Below are positions 32,072 to 40,285 of a DNA stretch of 64,000 nucleotides, piece after piece (position 1 is the stretch's first letter; every line of letters starts with the position of its first letter). The DNA comes from Myxococcota bacterium (lineage in GTDB: Bacteria > Myxococcota_A > UBA9160 > UBA6930). The translations under genes and the position numbers were made by a program. The DNA lies in assembly GCA_028277885.1 (NCBI GenBank), contig JANQFK010000043.1, positions 34,568 to 98,567 on the forward strand, read 5' to 3'. A model generated the notes under the pieces. It was not told where the DNA came from. It did not search any database and saw only the letters and a program-made list of their open reading frames with translations.

Positions 32072-33472
32072 CTAGAAGAACCACTCGGCGATCACGAAGC
32101 CGATGGGCTTGCGATCTCCGTACTCCGAGAGCCGGGGGCCGCCGAAGAGCTGGGCGCCGAGGGTGATCTGGGCCGAGTTCCAGCCGTCGAAGACGACCGC
32201 GGGGGCCAGCGCGGCGCTCCGGCCGCTCCAGTCCCAGAGCAGCAGCACGTCGCCGCGCAGCGCCGTGGAGAGCTCGTAGGAGACCTGCAGCCCGGTGATG
32301 TGGCGGGCGCCGGAGACCACCCGGCTCCCGCCGAGGATGGCGGGCGAGGCGGGCTGGACGTACAGCGCCCCGGGCACGACGGGTGCGCCCGGCGGCGGCC
32401 GGGGGGTCGCCTCGAAGAAGGGCAGCAGGGTGCCGGCCCGTCCCCGCCCGAAGCCCAGTGCGTTCTCGTTGTAGAGGTGCTCGAGCAGCACGTAGAGGCC
32501 CGAGCCCAGGTCGAAGTTGTTGTCGATGGAGGCCACCACCTGCCAGAAGGCGTCGAGGTCCTCGGCGTCGCCGTGGCCCACGCGCCAGACCTCCCGCTCC
32601 GGGGCGGTGTAGACCGCCTCGAGGCGCACGGCGGCGTCGCCCAGGTTGGTGTCGAGGTCCAGCCCGAAGGTGGGCGCCTCGTCGATCACCCCGGCCACCA
32701 GGGAGTAGTCCACGTCCTCGAGCACCCCGTGGAGGCGCAGCGCGTAGGCGGCGTCGTCCCGGCGCGGGCCCGGAGCGTACACGAGCTGGAGGTAGGTGAA
32801 GCCGCTCCACAGCCAGCGGGCGTCGACGGAGTCGATCCCCACGGCCTGGTCGGCCTCGATGGCCAGGGGCGGGATGGCGTTGAAGCGATCGATGGGGTTC
32901 CAGAGCCGCCCCACCCCCCAGGCGATGCGCTGGCGGCCCACGGAGACGCGCACGCGGTCGCCCTCGTACTCCACGAAGGCGCGGTAGAGCAGGTGGCGCC
33001 AGCGGAAGTGCTCGTCGTCCTCGCGCAGCCCGAAGGCGTGGATGTCGCGCTCGAGGCCGAGGAAGCTGTCCTCCTCGAAGGCCGACCCGATGCCGTCCTC
33101 CAGGGTGTCGAGGGTGCCGCCGCGCAGCTCGTGGTCGTAGCTCAGGGTGGCGGACCAGCCGCGCCCGAGGGAGAGGTCGAGCCGGGTGCGGAGCCGGGTG
33201 AGGCTCTGGACGAGGTCGCGCTCGTTCACCTCCTCGAAGGCGATGCAGTCCGGGAAGCTCGCGGCCAGCCCGCAGCCGAGGGGGTCCGAGAGCGCGGCGT
33301 CGGCGAAGTCGTCGGCGTCGGTGCCCCGGGTCGCCACGGCGACCTCGCGCACCGAGCCCGTCAGCTCGAGGGCGGCCTCGCCGCGGCGCCACAGCTCCCG
33401 GGCGGAGGCCGCCGGCCCGCCGGCACCGAGCAGCGCGGCGGCGAGCAGGACCCCGACCCGGCGGTCCTTCAC
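32072..33472 (-). CDS. Outer-membrane beta-barrel protein of the Lol-like operon
   Basis: 466 residues, GTG start in a GTGA overlap with the ATPase. A signal peptide (GVLLAAALLGAGGPAASA) precedes a run of amphipathic strands (WSATLSYDHELRGG, FVEYEGDRVRVSVGRQRIAWGVGRLWNPIDRFN) ending in WFF, the aromatic C-terminus recognised by the Bam machinery. The strand with GRQRIAWG and NPIDRFN resembles DUF1302-type or related porin-like barrels found with lipid-trafficking proteins. Probably the outer-membrane end of this transport system. Confidence 0.78.
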   Translation of the reverse strand: MKDRRVGVLLAAALLGAGGPAASARELWRRGEAALELTGSVREVAVATRGTDADDFADAALSDPLGCGLAASFPDCIAFEEVNERDLVQSLTRLRTRLDLSLGRGWSATLSYDHELRGGTLDTLEDGIGSAFEEDSFLGLERDIHAFGLREDDEHFRWRHLLYRAFVEYEGDRVRVSVGRQRIAWGVGRLWNPIDRFNAIPPLAIEADQAVGIDSVDARWLWSGFTYLQLVYAPGPRRDDAAYALRLHGVLEDVDYSLVAGVIDEAPTFGLDLDTNLGDAAVRLEAVYTAPEREVWRVGHGDAEDLDAFWQVVASIDNNFDLGSGLYVLLEHLYNENALGFGRGRAGTLLPFFEATPRPPPGAPVVPGALYVQPASPAILGGSRVVSGARHITGLQVSYELSTALRGDVLLLWDWSGRSAALAPAVVFDGWNSAQITLGAQLFGGPRLSEYGDRKPIGFVIAEWFF

Positions 33473-34152
33473 GCGCGCTCGTCCGAGACCACGCGCCCGT
33501 CGTGGAGCCGCACCCGGCGCCGCGCCTTGTCGATCACCAGCGGATCGTGGGTGGAGAACAAGAAGGTGATGCCGTGGTCGCGGTTGAGCTGCTCCATCAG
33601 GTCGAGGAGCTGGCTCGCCGTCTTCGAGTCGAGGTTGGCGGTGGGCTCGTCGGCGAGCACCACCTTCGGCCGGCTCACGATGGCGCGCGCCACCGCGACC
33701 CGCTGCTGCTGGCCGCCGCTCATCTCCGTGGGGCGCTTTTCGGCCAGCTCGCCGAGACCGACCTCTGCGAGCACCGCCAGCGCGCGCTCGCGTCGCTCCG
33801 CCGGCGCCACGCCCTGGAGCTCCATCACGAACTCGACGTTCTCCCGGGCGCTCAGCACCGGGATCAGGTTGTAGGCCTGGAAGATGAAGCCCAGCTTGTG
33901 GAGACGGCGCGCCGCGAGCTCCGCCGGCGAGAGGCTCGAGAGGTCCTCGCCGTCGAGGAACACGCTGCCCTCGGTGGGCTCGTCGAGGGCGCCGAACACG
34001 TTCAGCAGCGTGGTCTTGCCCGAGCCGCTCGGCCCTGCCAGGGCGGTGAACTCCCCGGCCTCGACGGCGAGGTCCACGCCGCGCAGGGCGCGGGTCTCGA
34101 CGCCGCGGGTCTCGTAGACCCGGGTCACTCCCTTCGCCTCGAGGATCGCCAC
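33469..34152 (-). CDS. LolD/MacB-type ABC transporter ATPase
   Basis: 227 residues. Walker A GPSGSGKTT, Q-loop FIFQAYNLIPVLSA, signature MSGGQQQRVAVARAI, Walker B VVLADEPTANLDS and the H-loop FSTHDP are all intact. The ALRGVDL and FQAYNLIPVLSARENV segments are characteristic of the LolD/MacB/FtsE group, which power mechanotransmission rather than classic transport. It serves the two permeases upstream in the operon. Confidence 0.93.
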   Translation of the reverse strand: MAILEAKGVTRVYETRGVETRALRGVDLAVEAGEFTALAGPSGSGKTTLLNVFGALDEPTEGSVFLDGEDLSSLSPAELAARRLHKLGFIFQAYNLIPVLSARENVEFVMELQGVAPAERRERALAVLAEVGLGELAEKRPTEMSGGQQQRVAVARAIVSRPKVVLADEPTANLDSKTASQLLDLMEQLNRDHGITFLFSTHDPLVIDKARRRVRLHDGRVVSDERA

Positions 34153-34167
34153 CCTGCCCTCCCCTCC

Positions 34168-35409
34168 TCAGACCCGGCGCACGGCGTCGGCCGGGCGGAT
34201 GCGCACCGCGTGGAGCGCGGGCCACAGGCTCGCCAGCACGGCGGTCACCAGCGCGACGGCGAGCGGCGTGGTCACGTCCTGGCTGCGGATCACCGGGACC
34301 AGCCGCGTGCCGATCCCGTAGGCGTTCAGCCCCTCGGCGAAGTGCGACAGGTCCACCCCGTCGGAGAGCGCGGCGGTGGTCGCGAAGGCGGCGCCCAGCC
34401 CGAGGCCGAGGCCGATCGCGGCGAGCAGCAGCGACTCGGCCAGGATCATCGCCACCAGCCGGCTCGGACGCATGCCCACGGCCATGATGACGCCGATCTC
34501 CCGGATGCGTTCGTAGACCGCCATCAGCAGCACGTTGGCGATCCCGAACGCCATGGCGATGAAGACCGCGGCGTACACCCACCAGGCGCTCTGGTCGAAG
34601 GCGGAGACCATGTAGTCGAGGAGCGGCTGGAGCTCCTTCCAGGTCTGCACCTCGAGGCCGTCGCCCAGGCGTGTCTCGATGGTGTCGCGCAGGCCCTCCA
34701 CCCGGTCGCGCTCCTCGGCCACGACGACGAGCTCCGAGACCGCGCTGCCCAGGCCGAACAGGCGCTGGCCCTCGTCGAGGCGCAGGAACACCACGCCGCG
34801 GTCGATCTCGCTCCAGCTGGTGCGGAACAGGCCGCCCACCCGGTAGGCCTCGCCGGTCATCTCGCCGTCCACGTCCTGGACCGAGAGCACCAGCTTCCCG
34901 CCGAGCCCGAGGGAGAGGCGCTTCGCGAGGGCCTCGCCGATCAGCACCCGGCCGCGGCCGCCGTCCAGGTAGCTGCCCTCCACCAGGGAGCCCGACACCC
35001 GGGAGACGCCGGACTCCCGCTCGGGATCCACGCCCAGGACCCGCACGCCCACGCTCGCCCGCGGCGAGTAGACGAGCCCGTCGCCGCGCACCCGGGCCGC
35101 CCAGGCGCGCACCCCGGGCAGGTCGTCCAGGTGGCGCTCGCCCCAGGCCTCGCCGTCGGGGATGCGGTGCTCGAGGCCGGGGCTGCGGTCGAAGCCCGCG
35201 GCGTGGACCTGGAGGTGGCCCAGGTCCGTCGAGATGGCGGTCTCGACCATCTGGAACACCATGGCGAAGTTGAGCGCCATGGTGAGGAAGACGCCCCAGA
35301 TCCCCACCGCGATGGCGACCAGCACGATGGCGGTGCGCCGCGGATGGCGGCCCACGTTGCGCCAGGCGAGGCGCCAGACCGTGGCGTCCACGAGGGCCGG
35401 GCGCGGCAT
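34168..35409 (-). CDS. FtsX/LolC-type ABC permease (second)
   Basis: 413 residues; ATG overlaps the upstream permease stop (TGATG). Four membrane segments: one after RLAWRNVGRHPRRTAIVLVAIAVGIWGVF and three in the C-terminal FtsX domain (WWVYAAVFIAMAFGIANVLLMAVYERIREIGVIMAVGM, LLLAAIGLGLGLG, LAVALVTAVLASLWPALHA). A large periplasmic MacB_PCD-like domain lies between. It should pair with the following permease homologue and the LolD-like ATPase to move lipids or lipoproteins out of the inner membrane. Confidence 0.9.
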   Translation of the reverse strand: MPRPALVDATVWRLAWRNVGRHPRRTAIVLVAIAVGIWGVFLTMALNFAMVFQMVETAISTDLGHLQVHAAGFDRSPGLEHRIPDGEAWGERHLDDLPGVRAWAARVRGDGLVYSPRASVGVRVLGVDPERESGVSRVSGSLVEGSYLDGGRGRVLIGEALAKRLSLGLGGKLVLSVQDVDGEMTGEAYRVGGLFRTSWSEIDRGVVFLRLDEGQRLFGLGSAVSELVVVAEERDRVEGLRDTIETRLGDGLEVQTWKELQPLLDYMVSAFDQSAWWVYAAVFIAMAFGIANVLLMAVYERIREIGVIMAVGMRPSRLVAMILAESLLLAAIGLGLGLGAAFATTAALSDGVDLSHFAEGLNAYGIGTRLVPVIRSQDVTTPLAVALVTAVLASLWPALHAVRIRPADAVRRV

Positions 35410-36653
35410 CACGCGCTCCGCAGGGCGTCCACGGGACGCCCGCGGCTCGCCTTCCAGGCCGGGTAGGCGGCGGCCAGGGCCGCCACGGCGAGGATCGTCA
35501 TCACCGAGCCGATCGGGTTCATGGGCTTGAGCTTCCAGGTCATCACCGGCTCCATGCCGAAGAGCTCCAGTGCGCCCGCCATCTCGCCGCCCAGGTGCAC
35601 CGGGTTGGCCTGGAACCAGAGCACCGCCGGGATGGCGAGCGCCATGCCGACCACGAGCCCGAGCCCGGCCAGCAGCATGGACTCGGCGTAGACGAGGCGG
35701 AACACCGCGCCCGGGCGCAGGCCCAGGGCCAGGAGCACGCCCAGCTCCCGGGTGCGCTCCAGCACCGACATCAGGATGGTGTTCAGGATCCCGAAGCCCA
35801 CCACCACCACCAGGATGGCGAGCATCAGGTACATGCCCGCGTCGTCGAGCAGGATGAGCTGCTCGAGCTCGGGCATCAGCTCGTTCCAGGCGTGGACCTC
35901 CACCGGGCCCGAGCCGTTGCCACCGCCGGCCAGGGCCGCCCGAGCCGCCGTCTGGACGGCCTCCACGCGGTCGCCGCTCTCGGCCAGCAGCGCCACCTCG
36001 GTGACGCGCTCGCCGAAGGCGAAGAACTCCTGGGCGTCGGCCAGGGTCACCACCGCCAGCGCCCGGTCGAGCTCCGGCGCGGGCAGGCGCATCACCCCCA
36101 CCACCTCGAACAGCTCGTAGGCCATCTCGAGCGAGTAGGCGACGGAGTAGAGCAGCAGCGTGTCGCCCACCCGGGCGCCCAGGTTCTCGGCCAGGCGCTC
36201 GCCCAGCACCAGCCCCCGCGCCGTGTCGTCGGAGACGAAGCGTCCCCGGCGCAGGCGCTCGGGAAGGGTCGAGACCGTGCCCTCGCGCTCGGGGTCCACG
36301 CCGAGCACGATGGCGCCCTGGGTCGCGGAGTCCTTGGAGAGCAGCCCGAAGGCGGTCACCCGGGGCGCATGGCCGCGCACGCCGGGCAGCGAGGCGAGCC
36401 GGTCGCGCAGCTCCGGGCCCAGCACCAGGTGCTGCTCCAGGGTGCGGTTCTCGAGGTAGCCCTCGCCGGTCACGGTGACGTGGCCCGAGTTCACGCGCAC
36501 GCTGTCCTCGATCATCTTCTCGTGGATGCCCGCCGCCATGGCGACGAAGAACACCACCAGGAAGACGGCGAAGACCGTGGCCGCGACGGTGAGGCCCGTC
36601 CGGCGCGAGTTGCGCCACACGTTGCGCCAGGCCAGCCGCAGCTCCAGGGGCAC
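35409..36653 (-). CDS. FtsX/LolE-type ABC permease (first)
   Basis: 414 residues, same layout as its neighbour: LRLAWRNVWRNSRRTGLTVAATVFAVFLVVFFVAMA, a periplasmic domain of about 220 residues, and a C-terminal FtsX domain (MYLMLAILVVVVGFGILNTILMSVLERTRELGVLLALGLRP). ATG at 36653, two bases after the stop region of the LolA-like gene. Two distinct permeases suggest a LolC/LolE-like heterodimer, though neither is a standard LolC or LolE. Confidence 0.9.
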   Translation of the reverse strand: MPLELRLAWRNVWRNSRRTGLTVAATVFAVFLVVFFVAMAAGIHEKMIEDSVRVNSGHVTVTGEGYLENRTLEQHLVLGPELRDRLASLPGVRGHAPRVTAFGLLSKDSATQGAIVLGVDPEREGTVSTLPERLRRGRFVSDDTARGLVLGERLAENLGARVGDTLLLYSVAYSLEMAYELFEVVGVMRLPAPELDRALAVVTLADAQEFFAFGERVTEVALLAESGDRVEAVQTAARAALAGGGNGSGPVEVHAWNELMPELEQLILLDDAGMYLMLAILVVVVGFGILNTILMSVLERTRELGVLLALGLRPGAVFRLVYAESMLLAGLGLVVGMALAIPAVLWFQANPVHLGGEMAGALELFGMEPVMTWKLKPMNPIGSVMTILAVAALAAAYPAWKASRGRPVDALRSA

Positions 36654-36654
36654 G

Positions 36655-37509
36655 TCAGTCCCTTCGGGTCAGGTTGCGCTTGGTGAAGAGCCCGGGCTCG
36701 ATCTCCGGCTCGAAGAGGATCTCCTCCACCTCGATGCGGGTCTCGTGGCCGGGCTTGTCGAGCGGCCGCATCACCCAGCGGTGGGGATAGGGGCGTCCGT
36801 CCACGTCCCGGAAGTCCGAGAAGGTCATGACGCGGAGCTTCTCGCCCTCCTCGTCGAAGAACTCCTGGCGCAGTGGCGCGGCGCGCTCCATCTCGACCCA
36901 GCTGAGGATCTTGCCCCAGACCACCGGCGCGTCCTCGTGGGGCCGGTAGTCGAGCACCCAGGCCCGCGCTCCCTCCCCGACGCCCTCGGGCGCCGGGTCG
37001 ATCCCGACCAGGAAGTGATCGTAGTCGTCGAGCTGGCTCGCCTCGCGCACCAGGTCGTCGTTGGTGAAGTCGCTCCCCATCCAGGACTGGAGCATCATCG
37101 AGGGCGGGATGCGGATGGTGCGCTCCACACGCGGGATGTAGTTCCAGAGGTTCGGGTGCAGCTTCAGGAACGTCATGCCGGCGTCCTTGGGCGGGGACAG
37201 GATGCGGATGAAGGCGCGCTTGCCCGGCCGGTCGTCCCAGGAGCGGAAGCGCAGCTCCCGCGGCGCCGGCAGCCGCGGCGAGACCACGACCATGCGCGCC
37301 GCCAGCTCGGTGATGGAGCCGCGGAACACGTCCTCGACGCGCTCCGCGATGGCGCGGGCGTCGGCGCCGTCGGGCGCGGGCTCGAGGGCCGCGGCCTCGG
37401 GCGGGACCGCGGCGGCGGTCGCCGCCGGGAGGGCGTCCTCGACGGCCGCCGCCGGCGCGAGCGCGAGCCCGAGCCCGACGGCGAGCAGCGGGACGAGTGC
37501 GGCCCTCAC
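36655..37509 (-). CDS. LolA-like outer-membrane lipoprotein-sorting protein (PF17131 type)
   Basis: 284 residues from a GTG in a GTGA overlap with the TetR stop. Signal peptide ALVPLLAVGLGLALAPAAA; the mature domain has KRAFIRILSPPKDAGMTFLKL, LWNYIPRVERTIRIPPSM and LQSWMGSDFTNDDLVRE, the recurring signature of the LolA-like group annotated as outer membrane lipoprotein-sorting proteins. Likely a periplasmic carrier of lipid or lipoprotein between the ABC permeases and the outer-membrane barrel encoded in the same operon. Confidence 0.88.
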   Translation of the reverse strand: MRAALVPLLAVGLGLALAPAAAVEDALPAATAAAVPPEAAALEPAPDGADARAIAERVEDVFRGSITELAARMVVVSPRLPAPRELRFRSWDDRPGKRAFIRILSPPKDAGMTFLKLHPNLWNYIPRVERTIRIPPSMMLQSWMGSDFTNDDLVREASQLDDYDHFLVGIDPAPEGVGEGARAWVLDYRPHEDAPVVWGKILSWVEMERAAPLRQEFFDEEGEKLRVMTFSDFRDVDGRPYPHRWVMRPLDKPGHETRIEVEEILFEPEIEPGLFTKRNLTRRD

Positions 37510-38099
37510 GGCGCGTACCCCCGCAGCACCCCGTCCCACAGCACGCTCCAGTGGGACTCGGTGTCGAAGTCCGGGTCCACCATGGCCTGGAGCAGCATGC
37601 CCTCCATGGCGGCGGTGAGCCCCGCCGCCATGCCCTCGGCGGGCAGGTCGCGCACCTCGCCGCGATCGATCCCCACGCGCAGCAGCTCCGCGATCTGCTC
37701 GCGGGAGGCGCGCAGCACCTCGGCGTAGCGCTGGCGCGCGCTCGGGTGGCTCAGGAACTCCGCCCAGGCGCCCAGCAGGGCGCCCTCCCCCGACAGGCGG
37801 CGCAGCAGCAGCTCGGCGCCGGAGCGGATGCTCTCGAGCACGCCCCTGCCGTGGGCCGCGGCGTCGCGCCAGGCGCCGAAGATCTCCTCGGCGTAGCGGT
37901 CGAAGAGCGCCAGGAAGACCTGCTCCTTGCTGTCGAAGTGCCAGTAGAGGCTGCCCTTGGAGAGCCCCGAGGCCTGCACCAGGTCGTCCATGGTGGCGGC
38001 GTGGTAGCCCTTGGCGGCGATGCAGCGCAGCGCCGCGTCCAGGATCTGGGCGCGCCTCACCTCCGGCGGCTGGTTCCGGCGCATGGGGGTTGGACGCAC
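37506..38099 (-). CDS. TetR-family transcriptional regulator
   Basis: 197 residues. N-terminal helix-turn-helix in RRAQILDAALRCIAAKGYHAATMDDLVQASGLSKGSLYWHFDSKEQVF, the standard TetR pattern, with a ligand-binding C-terminal domain. The GTG at 38099 is preferred because GGAG stands 7 bases upstream; the ATG at 38084 lacks a ribosome site. It is the first gene of the Lol-like operon and probably represses it through the palindrome just upstream, released by a lipid-like or drug-like ligand that cannot be named. Confidence 0.92.
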   Translation of the reverse strand: MRPTPMRRNQPPEVRRAQILDAALRCIAAKGYHAATMDDLVQASGLSKGSLYWHFDSKEQVFLALFDRYAEEIFGAWRDAAAHGRGVLESIRSGAELLLRRLSGEGALLGAWAEFLSHPSARQRYAEVLRASREQIAELLRVGIDRGEVRDLPAEGMAAGLTAAMEGMLLQAMVDPDFDTESHWSVLWDGVLRGYAP

Positions 38100-38126
38100 G
38101 CGGCACTCCGATCATCGGGGTCACAA

Positions 38127-38140
38127 ACTGACTGGTCAGT
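38127..38140. promoter_or_regulatory. TetR-type operator
   Basis: ACTGAC-TG-GTCAGT, a perfect 6-bp inverted repeat with a 2-base centre, lies 27 bases before the TetR start. The TGACTGGTCAGT core resembles known TetR-family operators, so autoregulation of the whole operon is likely. Confidence 0.75.
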
Positions 38141-38188
38141 CTAGTCGATCTCCCAGGAACCGCAAGGGCGGCCCGGCTGCGTCGCCCC

Positions 38189-38887
38189 CTACCCCTCCGC
38201 CGTGACCAGCGCGATCGCGAAGCCGTCGTGGCCCTTGCTGCCGACGGTCTGGATCGCCGTGGCGGTCACCCGGGGCTCGGCGGCGAGGCGCTCCAGGAAG
38301 GTGCGGATCCCCTGGACGCGGTCGTCGCGGGAGCCGGCGTCGAGGATCGCTCCCTCCCGCACCACGTTGTCGGCGACGAGGAGCGTCCCCACCCGGGAGA
38401 GCTTCAGCGCGTACTCGAGGTACTCCGGGTTGCGCGGCTTGTCGGCGTCGATGAAGACCAGGTCGAAGGGCCCGCCGTCCTCGGCGACGAGCTGTGCGAG
38501 GGCGTCGAGGGCCGGGCCCACGCACACCTCGACGCGCCCGGCGAGCCCCGCGCGCTCGAGGTTGCGCCGCGCCACCTCGGCGTGGAGGGGCTCCGCCTCG
38601 AGGGTGACGAGACGGCCCTCGGGCGGCAGGGCCCGCGCCAGCCAGATGCTGCTGTAGCCGGCCAGGGTGCCGATCTCGAGGATGCGGTGCGCCCGCGCGA
38701 GGCGCGCGAGCAGGCCCAGGAGCTTGCCCTGGTTGGGCGCGACCTCGTGGGGCGGGAGCCCGGCCTCGCGGCTCTCGCGCTGCGCGGCCTCGAGCGTCGC
38801 GTCCTCGGGCGCGAGCCGCTCGACGAGGTACCGGTCGACGGCGCTCCACAGGTCCGGCCCTCCCCCGCTCCTGCCGCCCTCGCCCAT
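38189..38887 (-). CDS. Class I SAM-dependent O-methyltransferase (family 3)
   Basis: 232 residues. SAM motif I ILEIGTLAGYSSIWLARAL, acidic loop VTLEAEPLHAEVARRNLERAG, and the metal-binding FDLVFIDADKPRNPEYLEYAL followed by LLVADNVV match cation-dependent catechol/caffeoyl-CoA-type O-methyltransferases. It should methylate a catechol-like hydroxyl using SAM and Mg2+; the natural substrate is unknown. ATG at 38887, one base after the P-loop gene stop, so the two are co-transcribed. Confidence 0.92.
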   Translation of the reverse strand: MGEGGRSGGGPDLWSAVDRYLVERLAPEDATLEAAQRESREAGLPPHEVAPNQGKLLGLLARLARAHRILEIGTLAGYSSIWLARALPPEGRLVTLEAEPLHAEVARRNLERAGLAGRVEVCVGPALDALAQLVAEDGGPFDLVFIDADKPRNPEYLEYALKLSRVGTLLVADNVVREGAILDAGSRDDRVQGIRTFLERLAAEPRVTATAIQTVGSKGHDGFAIALVTAEG

Positions 38888-38888
38888 C

Positions 38889-39416
38889 TCAGACGGCCGC
38901 CAGCCGCGCCGCGACCTGGCGGGCCGCCTCGTCGGGCGTGTGGGTCTCGGTGTCGACCTCGAGGTCGCACCGGAGGGGCGGGTACTCGAAGGCCCCCGCC
39001 TCGCGCAGCTCGCGGTAGCGCTCCACCGAGGTCAGCTTCCCGAAGGTCTCCCGGGAGACGTTGGGCATGCGCCGCTCGAGCTCGGCCTCGCCGCAGCGCA
39101 GCCCGACCCAGAGCACCCGGCCGCCGTCGGCGCGCACGACCGTCTCGGCCTCGGCGGGAAAGCCCGGTCCCACGGTCCGCTCGGGCGCGAAGGTGAAGAT
39201 CAGCGAGAGGCCGCCGCGCGCGGCCTCCCGGAACACCGACAGCCAGAGCTCCTCGCGCAGCGCGACGAAGGGTGCGCTCCCGAACTCGAACACCGACTCC
39301 AGCAGGTCGACGGCCAGGTGGTTGTGGAACAGGCGGAAGCCCGTGAGCGCCTGGAGCTCGCGCCCCACGGTGAGCTTCCCGGCGCCGGGCGGTCCGTGCA
39401 GGAATACCAGCCACAC
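38889..39416 (-). CDS. P-loop kinase-like NTPase (shikimate-kinase-like)
   Basis: 175 residues. Walker A HGPPGAGKLTVG at the N-terminus, then FHNHLAVDLLESVFEFG and LEVDTETHTPDEAARQVAARL near the end, typical of small AAA_33/shikimate-kinase-fold proteins. Phosphotransfer to a small molecule is likely, substrate unknown. The Thr/Ser of GKS/T is in GKLT, one place later than usual, which may weaken Mg-ATP binding. GTG start at 39416. Confidence 0.75.
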   Translation of the reverse strand: MWLVFLHGPPGAGKLTVGRELQALTGFRLFHNHLAVDLLESVFEFGSAPFVALREELWLSVFREAARGGLSLIFTFAPERTVGPGFPAEAETVVRADGGRVLWVGLRCGEAELERRMPNVSRETFGKLTSVERYRELREAGAFEYPPLRCDLEVDTETHTPDEAARQVAARLAAV

Positions 39417-39435
39417 GACGCCGCCACGATACCCC

Positions 39436-39503
39436 AGCCAGGAGTCCGACCCAGGATGGGTCGGCCTGCTCCGCCGAGCGAGCCCGAAGGGCTCGCTCGG
39501 CTA
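39436..39503. repeat. Dispersed multi-hairpin repeat, copy 4 (two-hairpin form)
   Basis: Contains ccgaccc-aggat-gggtcgg and cgagcgagccc-gaag-gggctcgctcg. The right edge ggctag supplies the TAG stop (minus strand) of the acetyltransferase gene at 39501-39503. Confidence 0.85.
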
Positions 39504-39959
39504 GCGGACCGGGGACCCGACCAGCTCGAGCACGTGGGTCGCGTCGGGCTCATCGACCCGGACGAAACCCAGGCTCTCGTAGAACGCGCCTGCGTGGCGC
39601 GTGCGCAGGCGCAGGCGCTCGAAGCGGGGCGCGGCCCGCCGGACGAGCTCGCGCACCAGCGCCGCGCCCAGCCCCCTCCCGCGGGCTCCGGGCTCGACGT
39701 AGAGGTGCCGGACGCGCCCCACCCCCGGCTCCGCGCAGTACGGGTCGACGTTCAGCCCACCGAAGCCGCGGAGCTCCGAGGCCTCGTGGACCCCGAGGAA
39801 GACCTCGCCCGGCGCATCGAAGCGGTTCGCACCCGAGTGCCACTCCCGAACGAGTCGCTCGACGAAGGGAAAGCCCTCGTCGAGGCCGGCCTCCACCAGG
39901 CGTCCGATGCCGTCGGGGAGGTCGCGGTGGAGGCGAACGCCCTGGCCGTCGTCGCTCAC
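39501..39959 (-). CDS. GNAT-family N-acetyltransferase
   Basis: 152 residues. The acetyl-CoA-binding motif A is VRHLYVEPGARGRGLGAALVRELVRRA, followed by RTRHAGAFYESLGFVRVDE, both diagnostic for GNAT enzymes. It transfers acetyl from acetyl-CoA to an amine; substrate unknown. The GTG at 39959 has GGAAGGGG upstream and is preferred over longer ORF starts. Its stop lies in repeat copy 4. Confidence 0.88.
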   Translation of the reverse strand: MSDDGQGVRLHRDLPDGIGRLVEAGLDEGFPFVERLVREWHSGANRFDAPGEVFLGVHEASELRGFGGLNVDPYCAEPGVGRVRHLYVEPGARGRGLGAALVRELVRRAAPRFERLRLRTRHAGAFYESLGFVRVDEPDATHVLELVGSPVR

Positions 39960-40285
39960 GATCGAGCCCCTTCCGACCCCGTCGGGCTCACCGAACCCGC
40001 CGAGCCGACGGGAACCTATCGCAGCTCCCTCGGAGCGGACGAGATTGCGCTTGACCCCTTGGCGGGGATGGGATGGAGGCACTCTTCCTCCAACGGGAGA
40101 CCGACCCTGTCTGCACGGAAGCGCGGGCTGGCCAGCTGCGCGCGGCACGTCTCCCCGGTGGCCCTCCCCCCGGCCCCGGGACCGCCGCGCCTCCACACGA
40201 AGCAAGCCCCACTCGCGGCGGAGCCCGGCTCCGCCGCCGTCCTGCATGCGCCGGGCGCGCTCGCCCGGCGTCGAAGGAGACGTCC
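39960..40285. other. Intergenic region with a 21-base palindrome
   Basis: No supported gene in about 325 bases between divergent genes. It contains a near-perfect palindrome at 40217-40237 (arms cggcggagcc / ggctccgccg around one C), 49 bases before the Ntn-hydrolase-like start. Overlapping ORF-track entries lack recognisable features. Confidence 0.5.
40217..40237. promoter_or_regulatory. Palindrome upstream of the Ntn-hydrolase-like gene
   Basis: 10-bp perfect arms with a 1-base centre. Symmetry fits a dimeric repressor site or a very tight cruciform. No T-run follows. Function is unknown. Confidence 0.4.
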
